NCBI GenBank assembly: GCA_040289295.1 | Contig: PSLA01000001.1 | Coordinates: 62,001-126,000, forward strand | From: J051 sp040289295 | GTDB lineage: Bacteria > Armatimonadota > Fimbriimonadia > Fimbriimonadales > ATM1 | Direction of reading: 5' to 3' | DNA length: 64,000 nucleotides | Part shown: positions 40,954 through 50,297 of the stretch, piece after piece | How the letters are laid out: every line of letters starts with the position of its first letter | Numbering within the stretch: the stretch's first letter is position 1 | Program-made: the position numbers and the translations under genes | Notes under the pieces: generated by a model | Database searches by the model: none | Told to the model about the DNA's origin: nothing | The model's input: the letters and a program-made list of their open reading frames with translations, nothing else

Positions 40954-42425
40954 ACCTTCGCCCTGCCCCGAATCGCTTCGGCTGCTATTTCGCGGTCGTC
41001 GAAGTGGATCTTGGTCGTACCAAGAATCTGATAGTCCTCGTGTCCTTTGCCGGCAATGACGACGACGTCTCCAGCCCGAGCCTCCGCGATCGCGTCGTGA
41101 ATCGCCTGGCGTCTGTCCACCTGAAACCGCACCGCGGTTCCGGGCCGGATCCCCGGCAGGATGTCTTTCAAGATTGCGTCGGGGTTTTCGGTTCTGGGGT
41201 TATCGCTGGTCACATAGACGATATCGGAGTGCGTGGCAGCTGCGGTGCCCATCAGCGGTCTCTTGGTCCGGTCGCGGTCTCCCCCACAGCCGAAGACGGT
41301 AATGATTCGCTTGGGTTCCAGATCCCTAACCGCAGTGAGCAGCTTGACGAGGGCGTCCGGGGTGTGCGCGTAATCGACAAGTACCTGATACTCGTCGTCC
41401 GTTGGCACGCTCTCGAAGCGCCCTGGCGCAGGCTTCACGCCGGCGAGAGCCGCGACGGAGTCCTCGACATGGATGCCCAACGCCAGCGCTGCGCCAATGG
41501 CAGCAAGGCAGTTCGCGATGTTGAACGACGCTCCCAGCGGCGCTTCTGCGTCGTACCGCTTGCCGTCGTGCTCCACTGTGAACGTGCAGCGGCCCACGGT
41601 CGCGCTCCCACGAACGAGACGCAGCGTCGCATCCTCGGCGGAACCGAAGGAGATCGCGTCCTTCGCCTCCAAGAGCAGTCGCCGACCGAATGGGTCGTCT
41701 GCGTTGAGCACAGCCAGCGGTCGCTCCGGTTGCGGCATCTCGGCGAACAGTCGCCGCTTCGAATGGAAGTAGTCATCAAGCGAGCGATGGTAGTCGAGAT
41801 GGTCTTGCGTCAAGTTGGTGAATACCGCTACCTTGAATTCCACTCCATCCACGCGGCGCTGTTGCAGTGCGTGTGAGGACACCTCCATCGCAACGGAGCC
41901 AACGCCTTTCTCGGCGAAGCGCCTAAGCAGCGACTGCACTTGCGGAGGGAACGGCGTCGTGAGGTCGGTCTCAAACTGCACGTCGGAGGTTCGTGCTCCA
42001 AGAGTACCGATGTATCCCGCTTTCCTCCCGATGGAATCGAGCAGCTGCAACAACAGCCAAGCGGTAGTAGTCTTACCGTTCGTGCCTGTGATGCCGACGA
42101 CCTGCATGCCCGCCGAGGGGTTGCCGTAACATTGCCTTGCCAGTCTCCAGCACGCTTCGACCGCATCGCGAACCACGGCAGCGGGCACGTCTCGCTCTTG
42201 CAATGCGTCGTATACGTCGCGTCTGGTAACCACAACAGCGGCTGCCCCCTTCGAGAGTGCCTCGTCCACGAAGTTGTGGCTGTCTACCTTTGCACCGGGC
42301 ATACAGAGAAACAGGTCGCCGGGGTTTAGCGTTCGAGAATCAATGCCGATTCCGGTTACCTCAGCGTCGCCTGCGGCGGCGATGAGGTCAGGCACCAGCA
42401 CGGCTGCCAGTTCCTTGAACCGCAC
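40950..42425 (-). CDS. murE: UDP-MurNAc-dipeptide ligase MurE (meso-DAP type)
   Basis: Adds the third amino acid to the stem peptide. ATP loop GITGTNGKTTTAWLLLQL, TTPFPPQVQSLLRR, AMEVSSHALQQRRVDGVEF, FTNLTQDHLDYH and DNPRTENP, where the DNPR motif is the marker of meso-diaminopimelate specificity. I place the start at GTG 42425 (GGGGAG about 9 nt upstream; MRFKELAAVL), giving 491 residues; the frame continues upstream into ftsI. It overlaps the ftsI 3' end by 38 bases. Confidence 0.94.
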   Translation of the reverse strand: MRFKELAAVLVPDLIAAAGDAEVTGIGIDSRTLNPGDLFLCMPGAKVDSHNFVDEALSKGAAAVVVTRRDVYDALQERDVPAAVVRDAVEACWRLARQCYGNPSAGMQVVGITGTNGKTTTAWLLLQLLDSIGRKAGYIGTLGARTSDVQFETDLTTPFPPQVQSLLRRFAEKGVGSVAMEVSSHALQQRRVDGVEFKVAVFTNLTQDHLDYHRSLDDYFHSKRRLFAEMPQPERPLAVLNADDPFGRRLLLEAKDAISFGSAEDATLRLVRGSATVGRCTFTVEHDGKRYDAEAPLGASFNIANCLAAIGAALALGIHVEDSVAALAGVKPAPGRFESVPTDDEYQVLVDYAHTPDALVKLLTAVRDLEPKRIITVFGCGGDRDRTKRPLMGTAAATHSDIVYVTSDNPRTENPDAILKDILPGIRPGTAVRFQVDRRQAIHDAIAEARAGDVVVIAGKGHEDYQILGTTKIHFDDREIAAEAIRGRAKV

Positions 42426-44175
42426 CGATCCTTTCTCCCCCTTGTCCTGTGCTGCTTGAGCTTTTGAGCAAATACTCTGCCACTGCGCGGAATACAGGAC
42501 CTGCCACCGCGGCACCGTAATACCCATTTTTTGTGGGTGAATCTATCATGACGAGCACCGTGTAATCGGGTGAATTGCCCGGAACATACCCGACGAAGGA
42601 ACTGACGTACAGAGATTTGCTCATCTTGCCGGTTTCGGGGTCGCGTTTTTGGGCTGTGCCGGACTTGCCGGCGATCTCAACGCCTTCGATTCTTAGCGAC
42701 CGCCCGGTGCCGTGCTCGCCTTCGACGACGCGCTTCATCATCTTGAGGACGGCGCGTGCCGTCTCAGCGCGAAAGACGCGCGTCGCCGGGGGGTAGGGCT
42801 GCTCCACATTGCCAATACGCTCCACCAAACGGGGTCGCACCATCACGCCGTTGTTGGAAAATGCGGTGAACGCGCTCGCCAGCATGAGCGGCGTAACGTT
42901 GAGAGACTGTCCGAAGGCGAGCGTCGCGACTTGCAGCTGTTTGTTATACTCTTGCCAGTTGAATCGCCCCTTCAGCTCGCCGGGGAGCGAGACGCTGGGG
43001 TCGTCAAGTATGCCAAGCCTACGGATGAAGTTATACCATGATTTATGACCAATCTTCATGCCCCACGTCGCAGCGGCAACGTTACAACTCACCTCGATGC
43101 AGCGCTCCGGGGTAACTTGTCCGTGCCCAGGCGAACCGTGGAGCGCACAGTGAATCGTATGGTTCGCGACCGAAATCGAGCCACGGCATGAGACGACGCT
43201 CTTCTCCGTCAATGCGCCCGTTTCCAATCCGAGCGCAACCGTGAACACCTTAAACGTCGAGCCCGGCTCGAGGATGACAGCCACGGCGGGGTTGATCTCA
43301 GGCGAAGCGTTTCTGCCGAGCAGCGCGCGTTGGCGCGCAGGCACGGGATTAGTGGGATCAAACGTTGGCCAAGTCGCCATCGCGCGAACGTTCCCAGTTC
43401 GAGATTCCATCACGATGACGACGCCTTGCCAAGCCCCATGAAGCTCGCACGCTTCTGCGAGGCGTTCACTTGCGAACGTCTGCAGGTCGCGATCTATGGT
43501 CACGACGACCGTTGCGCCGCCCTCTGCCGGCGATGACTGCGCGTGGTCCTCGAGCCACGGAATTGCCTGCCCCGAGCGATCCACGAAGCCGACCTCGACG
43601 CCGTCCTTGCCTCGCAGGTACTTGTCGTACCCGAGTTCGATCCCGCAGGCTGGTTTTCCTCCGTCGAGGAAACCGAGCAGCGGCGCGAGCGCGGAGCCTC
43701 CGGGGTAGGTGCGAACACCCGCTGGACGGAACCCAACGCCGTCCACACGGTATCGGCGCGCGATCTCGATGAGGCGCGCGCGCTGGTTGTCGTCCAACGG
43801 CTCTTCCCACTCAACACCGGAGCCCTTTCGACGCACCATCTCGATGCCCTGTTCTGCCGGCATGCCCGTTACTTCGGAAACCTCCACCCAGAATGCTGGG
43901 CTTTCCGTAAGCAGCGACGGCGTCAGCGTCATCCACCACCCGGGCTCCGACCGTGCGAGCGCCCGTTCGCCCCGGTCGAGGATATCACCGCGCCGCGCTT
44001 CGATGGTGATGCGGTGCGTCAAACGGTCATGATCCGCCGCCAGGTCGAGCTGCATGGATCGCTGGCACGTCGCGAGGCATAGATGCTGCGCGGCGACCGC
44101 ACCGAACCCGAAGCACAACAGCAACGCCGGTAGTAAGACGTCGCGCGAAGAGCCCCGTCTATTCGACCTCTGCAT
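42388..44175 (-). CDS. ftsI: Division transpeptidase FtsI (PBP3)
   Basis: A class B penicillin-binding protein that crosslinks septal peptidoglycan. It has a short Arg-rich cytoplasmic tail, one transmembrane helix (about residues 13-33) and a dimerisation domain starting RRGDILDRGERALA. Transpeptidase motifs are S306-TFK309, S363-CN365 and K504-SGT507, all intact. Start ATG 44175 gives 595 residues; the frame upstream lies inside ftsL. Its 3' end overlaps murE. Confidence 0.95.
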   Translation of the reverse strand: MQRSNRRGSSRDVLLPALLLCFGFGAVAAQHLCLATCQRSMQLDLAADHDRLTHRITIEARRGDILDRGERALARSEPGWWMTLTPSLLTESPAFWVEVSEVTGMPAEQGIEMVRRKGSGVEWEEPLDDNQRARLIEIARRYRVDGVGFRPAGVRTYPGGSALAPLLGFLDGGKPACGIELGYDKYLRGKDGVEVGFVDRSGQAIPWLEDHAQSSPAEGGATVVVTIDRDLQTFASERLAEACELHGAWQGVVIVMESRTGNVRAMATWPTFDPTNPVPARQRALLGRNASPEINPAVAVILEPGSTFKVFTVALGLETGALTEKSVVSCRGSISVANHTIHCALHGSPGHGQVTPERCIEVSCNVAAATWGMKIGHKSWYNFIRRLGILDDPSVSLPGELKGRFNWQEYNKQLQVATLAFGQSLNVTPLMLASAFTAFSNNGVMVRPRLVERIGNVEQPYPPATRVFRAETARAVLKMMKRVVEGEHGTGRSLRIEGVEIAGKSGTAQKRDPETGKMSKSLYVSSFVGYVPGNSPDYTVLVMIDSPTKNGYYGAAVAGPVFRAVAEYLLKSSSSTGQGGERIGAVQGTGSRAGA

Positions 44176-44506
44176 CCTGCCTCGACGCGACGAACGATGA
44201 CTGGAATCCGTGTAACCGCGCCCAAGCCGCGACTGACGAAGGGTTCGTCGCTCGCTCGCTGTTCCGTTGCAGTGCAAGGGTCGTGGCACGGACTCGCTCG
44301 GTCATATCTTCCAGCGAGAGTGCGCTTTGTCGTGTTCTCTCGACGATGGCATGGCCCATGACGCCGACGGCAACGTGCAGCAATAGTGCAGCCGCGGCGA
44401 ACGCTGTGAGGAACGTTGCCGCCATAGTCGCAAGACCGCTGTGTGTGGCCACCCGGCGGCGGACCGCTATGGTTCGTGCATTTTCAGGATGAGAAAGTGC
44501 GCTCAT
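44159..44506 (-). CDS. ftsL: FtsL-like division protein
   Basis: A 115-residue bitopic protein: charged N-terminus, one transmembrane helix (TMAATFLTAFAAAALLLHVAVGVMG) and a coiled-coil region (SALSLEDMTERVRATTLALQRN) ending in a short tail. FtsL proteins diverge strongly, so the call rests on size, topology and position between rsmH and ftsI. Overlaps rsmH by ATGA and ftsI by 17 bases. Confidence 0.8.
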   Translation of the reverse strand: MSALSHPENARTIAVRRRVATHSGLATMAATFLTAFAAAALLLHVAVGVMGHAIVERTRQSALSLEDMTERVRATTLALQRNSERATNPSSVAAWARLHGFQSSFVASRQDAEVE

Positions 44507-45408
44507 GATAAGTCCTCGTTATGATTTCGTTGTATCGCGCGCAACCTGGCGCTGCGCGCGCTTGGATTGGCAGCAACTTCGGCAGGCGAGGGGCGCACCG
44601 GCTTTCGTGTTAGAAGCGTGTATCCTCGTTCAGAAAGCGAGCGGAACGCGCGCTTGACCGCTCGATCCTCGCCGGAGTGATATGCGAGCACGGCCATCCG
44701 GCCGCAGGGCTTGAGCGTCTCAGCAATCGCTATGCACGCTTCCTCGAGACCCTCGAGCTCACGGTTGACCACGATGCGCACAGCTTGAAACGTGCGCGTG
44801 GCAGGGTGAATGCGCTTCTCCCGAAGGCGGGCCGGTATCGCCTCGAGTACTGCCTCAACCAAATCGAATGTTGTCTTCATGCGCCCGCGCGCTCGTCGCT
44901 CGATGATTCGCTTTGCGATCGCAGTCGCGTGCCGCTCGCCGCCCAGTTCGCGCAACGCGTTCCGAATCTCATCCGCGCTCGCGCGATTGAGCCACGCCGC
45001 CGCCGTTTCGCCTGATGAGCGATCCATGCGCATGTCCAGGGAGGCATCTTCCAAAAACGAGAAACCGCGGCTGGCGTCTTCAAAGTGCTCAAGGTTCACG
45101 CCCAGGTCGAGCAGGGCGACGTCTACGCCTTCAGGCATGTTGTCATGCACCCAATCCGGCACTGCGCGAAAGTCCAAATGTAGGAAGCGCTTTGCGCCCG
45201 CCGTGCCGACGAGACGCTCCTCAGCGCGGCGCAACATCGCCGCGTCCAAGTCAAATGCTACCAATGTCCCCGTGCCTCCTGTCGCCTCCAACAACGCCTT
45301 CGCGTGGCCACCGTGGCCAACGGTACCATCCACGATGACCGCGCCCGAGGCCGGCGCCAACAACTCCAGCACCTCGGAAAGCATCACGGGCTGGTGTTCG
45401 CGAGCCAT
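44503..45408 (-). CDS. rsmH: 16S rRNA m4C1402 methyltransferase RsmH (MraW)
   Basis: Methylates N4 of C1402 in 16S rRNA using SAM. EHQPVMLSEVLELL, VDGTVGHGGHAKALLEAT, VAFDLDAAMLRRA, LLDLGVNLEHFEDASRGFSF and LDMRMDRSSGETAAAWLN are family motifs, and LAYHSGEDRAVKRAFR matches the usual SFHSLEDRxVK. The usual GVSSPQLD reads GVNLEHFE, a mild divergence. ATG 45408 directly follows the mraZ TGA. Confidence 0.95.
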   Translation of the reverse strand: MAREHQPVMLSEVLELLAPASGAVIVDGTVGHGGHAKALLEATGGTGTLVAFDLDAAMLRRAEERLVGTAGAKRFLHLDFRAVPDWVHDNMPEGVDVALLDLGVNLEHFEDASRGFSFLEDASLDMRMDRSSGETAAAWLNRASADEIRNALRELGGERHATAIAKRIIERRARGRMKTTFDLVEAVLEAIPARLREKRIHPATRTFQAVRIVVNRELEGLEEACIAIAETLKPCGRMAVLAYHSGEDRAVKRAFRSLSERGYTLLTRKPVRPSPAEVAANPSARSARLRAIQRNHNEDLS

Positions 45409-45897
45409 TCACCACTGGCGGTCCTCCCCACCCGATGCGAACGCCTCCTTTCGCTTGAGCGCGGCCATTCGCTTCGCAGCCAACTCTTCGTAGGCTGGTT
45501 TTTTCCAGACCTGGATGCAGTCTCCGCATCCCACAACGACAACTTCGCCCGAAAGGTCGAGACTCTCTCGAAACCGTTGTGGAATGACGAACCGACCCTG
45601 CTGGTCACACTTGATGTCGTCCTCCGCCATCGCGCAGAGGTCATGCAAGGCGAAGTCCCTCTCCCAATCGCCCGCCGGACGGGCAAGCACTGCCTTCAGG
45701 CGAGCGCGCCACGTCTGGAGAGGATACAGCGCGAGGCACCCCATAGGATCCGCGTGTACGACGAAAGGCTGTCCGAGCCGGTCAAGCTTCTTCACGCTAA
45801 GGCGCAGACGCCCCTTGTCGTCAACGACCGCCTCCTCTTTTCCTACGAGCGGAGCGTATACGAACTGCTCTTCTATGCCCGACTGCTGTTCGGTCAT
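45409..45897 (-). CDS. mraZ: MraZ, transcriptional regulator of the dcw cluster
   Basis: A SpoVT/AbrB-fold DNA-binding protein, usually encoded first in the dcw cluster. Two tandem domains are visible: VGKEEAVVDDKGRLRLSVKKLDRLG and AEDDIKCDQQGRFVIPQRFRESLDL. The DxxGR motifs are kept. The start is uncertain. ATG 45897 gives 162 residues, near family size, but without a Shine-Dalgarno sequence; ATGs at 46002 and 46056 would add 35 or 53 residues without homology. Immediately followed by rsmH. Confidence 0.85.
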   Translation of the reverse strand: MTEQQSGIEEQFVYAPLVGKEEAVVDDKGRLRLSVKKLDRLGQPFVVHADPMGCLALYPLQTWRARLKAVLARPAGDWERDFALHDLCAMAEDDIKCDQQGRFVIPQRFRESLDLSGEVVVVGCGDCIQVWKKPAYEELAAKRMAALKRKEAFASGGEDRQW

Positions 45898-46148
45898 TTC
45901 AACGTGTGCCCGGAACGTGAAGACCGAAGGCGGCGTCCATTCCGCCCGGTCTTCAATCAATGTGGGGGAGAGCGTTGCCCTCTCTGCGACGGGTGTACCC
46001 ATCCTTGGGAACAACCGCCACTCCTCACTGCATGACTCCCATAGTTTACCAAACATCTGGGCGAAACATGGGAAAAAGTGCCCTAAAAAGGCACCAATAG
46101 GATACGAACGTTTAGCATGCCGGCGCCCGTTACGTAGACAGCCGACTA

Positions 46149-47669
46149 CTATTCGCCGCGCTCAATCTGGAAAAGAACCAAGTCTCCCGATGCGAACAGC
46201 AAGCTTGCGGAGGCTCCCCTGTGATCCAGCCCGGGGACTCGCAGACGCCCTCGACGGGTAAGCAACAAGCCGTCGCGTGCGAGCGCTTCGTCCGGCCAGT
46301 CCACCCTCTGCACGACGCGACCCCAGTACCACTGGAAGCTTGGATGCGAGACGACGCCGGGCTCCCCCATCCCTCCCATGCGGTACGAACGCACCGGGCC
46401 GCCATGTCTTCTGGCGGCCTCTGCCAGCGTACGCACCGACGCGTGAGTTGTCGCCCAGTACTCCGGCAAACCAGCATGCAGGGCGTACAGGACGAAGGGT
46501 ACTGCCGCAAGCCAAGCTTGGGTCGCGAACTCCGCCCCTCTTGCGTGTGCGACCAACCCTACGACTGTGCCAAGCAGGCAGGCGATGCCAAGCCCAAAGC
46601 CGAGGCGCTGGTACTCACCAAGGCCGCCCGAGGCGACAAGCAGCCCTATCCCCAACAAAAGGAACCACCCCGTAGCAAGATACGGCAACCGAGCTCCACT
46701 CCGCGCTTGCCAACAGCCGAACAGCAGCGCTATTGGCGGAAACATCGGCAAGATATAGTGAGGCAGTTTCGACCCGGCGAGGCTGAACAGAATCAGCACG
46801 CTCAAAGCCCATGCCCACAGGTATCCGCTGAGCGCGTCTCTACCACGGTCTTTCCACACAATCGGTAATGCGAGGCTGAAGGGCGCGAAGCCCACGAGCA
46901 GCACCGGTAGATAGAAGTAGACTGGGCCGAGGTGCGCAGTGTCCCCACCCGCAAGGCGGCCGAGGTTTTGCCGTATCACAAACTCCTGAAAGAATGCGCC
47001 GCCCTCGCGCACCGCGACCGGCACGTACCAAGCAGCAACCACCGTAAGGAACAACGCGCATCCCCCCAGCCAACCACCACGCAGTCTTGGTCGTACTTCG
47101 GGTCGCCGCAACCACAGAAACGCAACCGCAGGGAGAAAGATTGCGACGGGCATCGGTCCCTTCGCTAACACCGCTGCTCCCAAGCAGGCCAGTGCGAGCC
47201 AACGGCTTCGGACGGACCCCTCCACCGACGACCAGAACGCGAGCATCGCGGCGGTCAGAAAAAACACCAGCACGGCGTCGGGCATGAACATCCTTCCGAT
47301 GCCGGCAAACAACGGGGAGAGCGCGAGGGCCCCAGCGGAAGCGAGAGCTGCAGTTTCCCCCCACCTTGCGCGCGCAAAGCGATAGACGAGCAGCAGCGTG
47401 CCGAGAGACGCGAGCACCGCGGGCAAGCGAAGCGCCAGCTCGCCCGGAACGCCCAACCCCAAAGCCCCAAGGGCCACCCAGTACTGCAGAATCGGTTTCT
47501 CGAAGAACGGCGTGCCGCCGTACGTTGGCACGAGCCAGTCGCCGCGAAGCCGCATCTCGGTGAGCGCCGCGGCATAGATACCTTCGTCCAGGTCAAAGAG
47601 GCCGTAGCTCCAGAATCCCCAGAAGACGGCAACCACAGTCAGTAGGAGAAGGGCGAGTCTGGCAGGCAC
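46149..47669 (-). CDS. GT39/ArnT-like membrane glycosyltransferase
   Basis: A 506-residue polytopic protein of the Dol-P-mannosyltransferase/ArnT (GT-C) superfamily, which transfers sugars from polyprenyl-phosphate carriers on the outer face of the membrane. The first loop has the catalytic-type acidic motif DLDEGIYAAALTEM, followed by GDWLVPTYGGTPFFEKPILQYW (typical ArnT-like motif), and later GSKLPHYILPMFPPIALL. About 11-12 hydrophobic helices precede a C-terminal globular part. Acceptor unknown. It starts 1 base after the stop of the secreted 868-residue gene. Confidence 0.88.
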   Translation of the reverse strand: MPARLALLLLTVVAVFWGFWSYGLFDLDEGIYAAALTEMRLRGDWLVPTYGGTPFFEKPILQYWVALGALGLGVPGELALRLPAVLASLGTLLLVYRFARARWGETAALASAGALALSPLFAGIGRMFMPDAVLVFFLTAAMLAFWSSVEGSVRSRWLALACLGAAVLAKGPMPVAIFLPAVAFLWLRRPEVRPRLRGGWLGGCALFLTVVAAWYVPVAVREGGAFFQEFVIRQNLGRLAGGDTAHLGPVYFYLPVLLVGFAPFSLALPIVWKDRGRDALSGYLWAWALSVLILFSLAGSKLPHYILPMFPPIALLFGCWQARSGARLPYLATGWFLLLGIGLLVASGGLGEYQRLGFGLGIACLLGTVVGLVAHARGAEFATQAWLAAVPFVLYALHAGLPEYWATTHASVRTLAEAARRHGGPVRSYRMGGMGEPGVVSHPSFQWYWGRVVQRVDWPDEALARDGLLLTRRGRLRVPGLDHRGASASLLFASGDLVLFQIERGE

Positions 47670-47670
47670 G

Positions 47671-50277
47671 TTAATCGGGTGGCTCCGACTCCCGAATCTC
47701 TATGCCCGCGAGGCGCGCCTTGCCGCCACCCTTCTTCACCAGGCGGATGAACCGCACCGTTTGCGGCATTGCGCGATAACGAACGCGCACAATCGATGAG
47801 TCGGATGGATCAACGTCGCGACGGTAGGCGACTGCTCTACTCCAGTCGAGTTCACTCGCGTACACTCGCGCTTCGTTAAGCCTCTGACCGGTGCTGTACA
47901 CCTGAATCTCAAACTGCGTCCAGAACTCGCTACCATCCAGTGCCGTGACGAGAGTTATCTCACCGATTGGTCGGTCTCGACCGATGTCGATCTCGATCCA
48001 GTCCGCTTCCGACTCATAGAACGTCTTTGGGTTGCCATCCACGAGCAGACTAAGGTTCTCGAGTCGGCTATCTGCGGAATCGAGCACAATCTTGTTGAGC
48101 GCCCAATCACCATCCTTCAGGGGTTTATGGGTTACGTTAAAGCGCAGCTCCAGGATCGCGACCTCACGGTTCCCGCGCGCGAAGGCGTCAACCAGTTGCC
48201 ACGCCTTCAGCCACGCCCACTCTCTCTGGCCCTGGTAGTCGATCTCAACGAGGAACACGCCGTTTGACCCAACCACGTCGATGCGCCCGAACGGGTTCGG
48301 CTTCAACGTGTGCCCTGTAACCGTTGTGAACGGTTGGTCGAGCCCGGTTGGTCGGTTCGGCAAGAACGCCGTGCCGTTTCGAATCTCCACCTCGAACGCC
48401 GGCGGGTCGTCCGGGATGACGCCGTTCTTCATTTGATAGAAGCGTAGCGTGCCGGAAGGTATCGGCGTCCCGTTCCTGTCTGCCGCGCGCACTATGACGA
48501 CGCCGGGCATCGAGTACATGTACTCGCCGAAGAAGCCGCGCCGAAAGCCGACGTTTGCGTTGAGTGCGAACACACACGTCGCGGAATACAAGTCGGTTCT
48601 CTGGAACAGCGCGTGCCTCAAAGCGACATCGGGCACGTCTTCGATGAAGATCTGCGCGGTTCGGTGCAGACCGTTGTCGTTGCGCGTGTCGCCGCCGCCC
48701 ATCAGCGGCGCGGGCGGGTCAATCGCGCCGCGGGTCAACACGAAACCGTCCGCCTTGAGGCGTACCTTTCCCCCACTGCCGTCGGGCATTGATGCGTCAA
48801 CGTTCATCTGATACATGTCAATCAGCCCGATCTGATGGCTCATCTCATGCAACAGCGCACGGTCGAGTCTGATGCGTACCGCGTCGATGTACCGCTCAGG
48901 CTCGCCAAACGACGAATCGAAGCCCCATTCGCCGTCGTACCGCATGTCTTGCTTGTCGTCGGGCACGTGAGCGCCCCCCTTTAGCGTTCCGTCCGGCACG
49001 ATTGTGATGCGCTGAACTCGAACGGATTCTCGGCACCCATCGGGCGCGAAACTGAATCGGCTGTGACGCATCAAGACATCGTTCCACAGTCGGAACTGCC
49101 ATTGAATCCAATCCTCGAACGCCCTGCTTCCGGAACCGTTCACCTCTTTTGCAAACTTCTCATAGAACGACCTGTCAACCCAGATGCCCAGGTTGAGTGC
49201 GTTCGCCTGAATCTCAAGCACGTTGTTTGCGGCGACAGCATCCGCTCCGTACGGCTCGAGTCGAAACCGTATGGGACGAAGCCGGTGGTCGTCTTTCACC
49301 GAAGAGTAGGTCGTTTTGTACTCTATTTCGACCGTCTCCCCCGGCGCGAGGGAGCGAGCAACGCTGCCCTTCTCAGTTTCTTTCCAATCTTTCGACCAAA
49401 CGAAGCGAAAGCCTTCCGAAGGCGCGTCCCCTACGTTCTTGACCACCGCGGTGTACGTAACCGGTTCCCCTTCTTTGGGCCACTTTTGCGTGTCTGCATT
49501 CCCTGGGCGCATCAACACACCCGATTCGTGGCTGTCAACGTTCATGCGCACGTAGGCGTCGCCAGTCGGGTCGTAGCGGAGGTACTCGGGGGTGCGCTGG
49601 ATATACGTCACGCTAAGATCAGGGCCGCGAGGAGGATCTGTTGGTTCGGTCGTCACGACCAGCGTCGGCCTCCCGGACACTCCTTGCGCGCTTTCAAACA
49701 CCGCCGAGCCCGAGAACTCGATGACCCAGCCGTGGTTGTCGTACCACCTGTCAACCATCTGCTGTACGTCGTCCCCCAATCCCGTGATCTCGATGCGCTC
49801 CGTCGCCTGAGACACATCCACCTGGGCGCTGGCGCGTTGAGAGTCGTACTGCGAGCCACCGTTACGCCAAGCCAGCTTCATCGCCGGATGGTGCAGTTGG
49901 TGTGACCATGTAGTGTTCATGCCGTCACCCTCCGTGCCGTTGATACCGGCGCCTTCGAACCACGGCGCACCAAACCGCTTGAGGATCAGGCGCCCGGGCC
50001 GCTCAACCGTAACGACCGTCAGCACCAGCTTAGCTGACGTGACCCGGCGTGATGGTCCCAGTGCACGCTCGAGGTCACCGAAACGGATGAGCACACGGTG
50101 TTCCGGGCTCGCAGTCAACAACGTGCCCTGGCCGAAGGAACCGTTCGGAGTCTGGCGGGCAAGAGTCGTGTCCTCGCAGGACCAATAGCGCGTGTCGTGC
50201 CCTTGAAGCGAAGCGCCTCTAAACAGTTCAACGGTTGTGGACTGAGACAGAACAACAAGCAAAGTCAGCGCGACCAT
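47671..50277 (-). CDS. Secreted multidomain protein with HExxH motif, CARDB-like and discoidin-like domains
   Basis: An 868-residue protein with a short signal peptide (residues 1-14). Residues about 15-210 resemble a DNRLRE/CBM-like beta domain (VLIRFGDLERALG, SAKLVLTVVTVERPG), 220-360 a CARDB-like beta domain (LSVTYIQ, YTAVVKNVGDAPSEGF). HEMSHQIGLIDMY (from residue 477) is a HExxH-type zinc motif with a following G and D, like some metzincins. The C-terminal 160 residues look like an F5/8 type C (discoidin) domain (VDGNPKTFYESEADWIEIDIG). A cell-surface metalloprotease or adhesin is the best guess; substrate unknown. Confidence 0.75.
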   Translation of the reverse strand: MVALTLLVVLSQSTTVELFRGASLQGHDTRYWSCEDTTLARQTPNGSFGQGTLLTASPEHRVLIRFGDLERALGPSRRVTSAKLVLTVVTVERPGRLILKRFGAPWFEGAGINGTEGDGMNTTWSHQLHHPAMKLAWRNGGSQYDSQRASAQVDVSQATERIEITGLGDDVQQMVDRWYDNHGWVIEFSGSAVFESAQGVSGRPTLVVTTEPTDPPRGPDLSVTYIQRTPEYLRYDPTGDAYVRMNVDSHESGVLMRPGNADTQKWPKEGEPVTYTAVVKNVGDAPSEGFRFVWSKDWKETEKGSVARSLAPGETVEIEYKTTYSSVKDDHRLRPIRFRLEPYGADAVAANNVLEIQANALNLGIWVDRSFYEKFAKEVNGSGSRAFEDWIQWQFRLWNDVLMRHSRFSFAPDGCRESVRVQRITIVPDGTLKGGAHVPDDKQDMRYDGEWGFDSSFGEPERYIDAVRIRLDRALLHEMSHQIGLIDMYQMNVDASMPDGSGGKVRLKADGFVLTRGAIDPPAPLMGGGDTRNDNGLHRTAQIFIEDVPDVALRHALFQRTDLYSATCVFALNANVGFRRGFFGEYMYSMPGVVIVRAADRNGTPIPSGTLRFYQMKNGVIPDDPPAFEVEIRNGTAFLPNRPTGLDQPFTTVTGHTLKPNPFGRIDVVGSNGVFLVEIDYQGQREWAWLKAWQLVDAFARGNREVAILELRFNVTHKPLKDGDWALNKIVLDSADSRLENLSLLVDGNPKTFYESEADWIEIDIGRDRPIGEITLVTALDGSEFWTQFEIQVYSTGQRLNEARVYASELDWSRAVAYRRDVDPSDSSIVRVRYRAMPQTVRFIRLVKKGGGKARLAGIEIRESEPPD

Positions 50278-50297
50278 CGCGCTGACATTCTACAACG

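Noticed and set aside
46030..46100. Possible MraZ-binding boxes (TGGG repeats 11 bases apart) upstream of mraZ
   Set aside because: The two TGGG words are on the strand opposite to mraZ and only two are present, unlike known MraZ operators.
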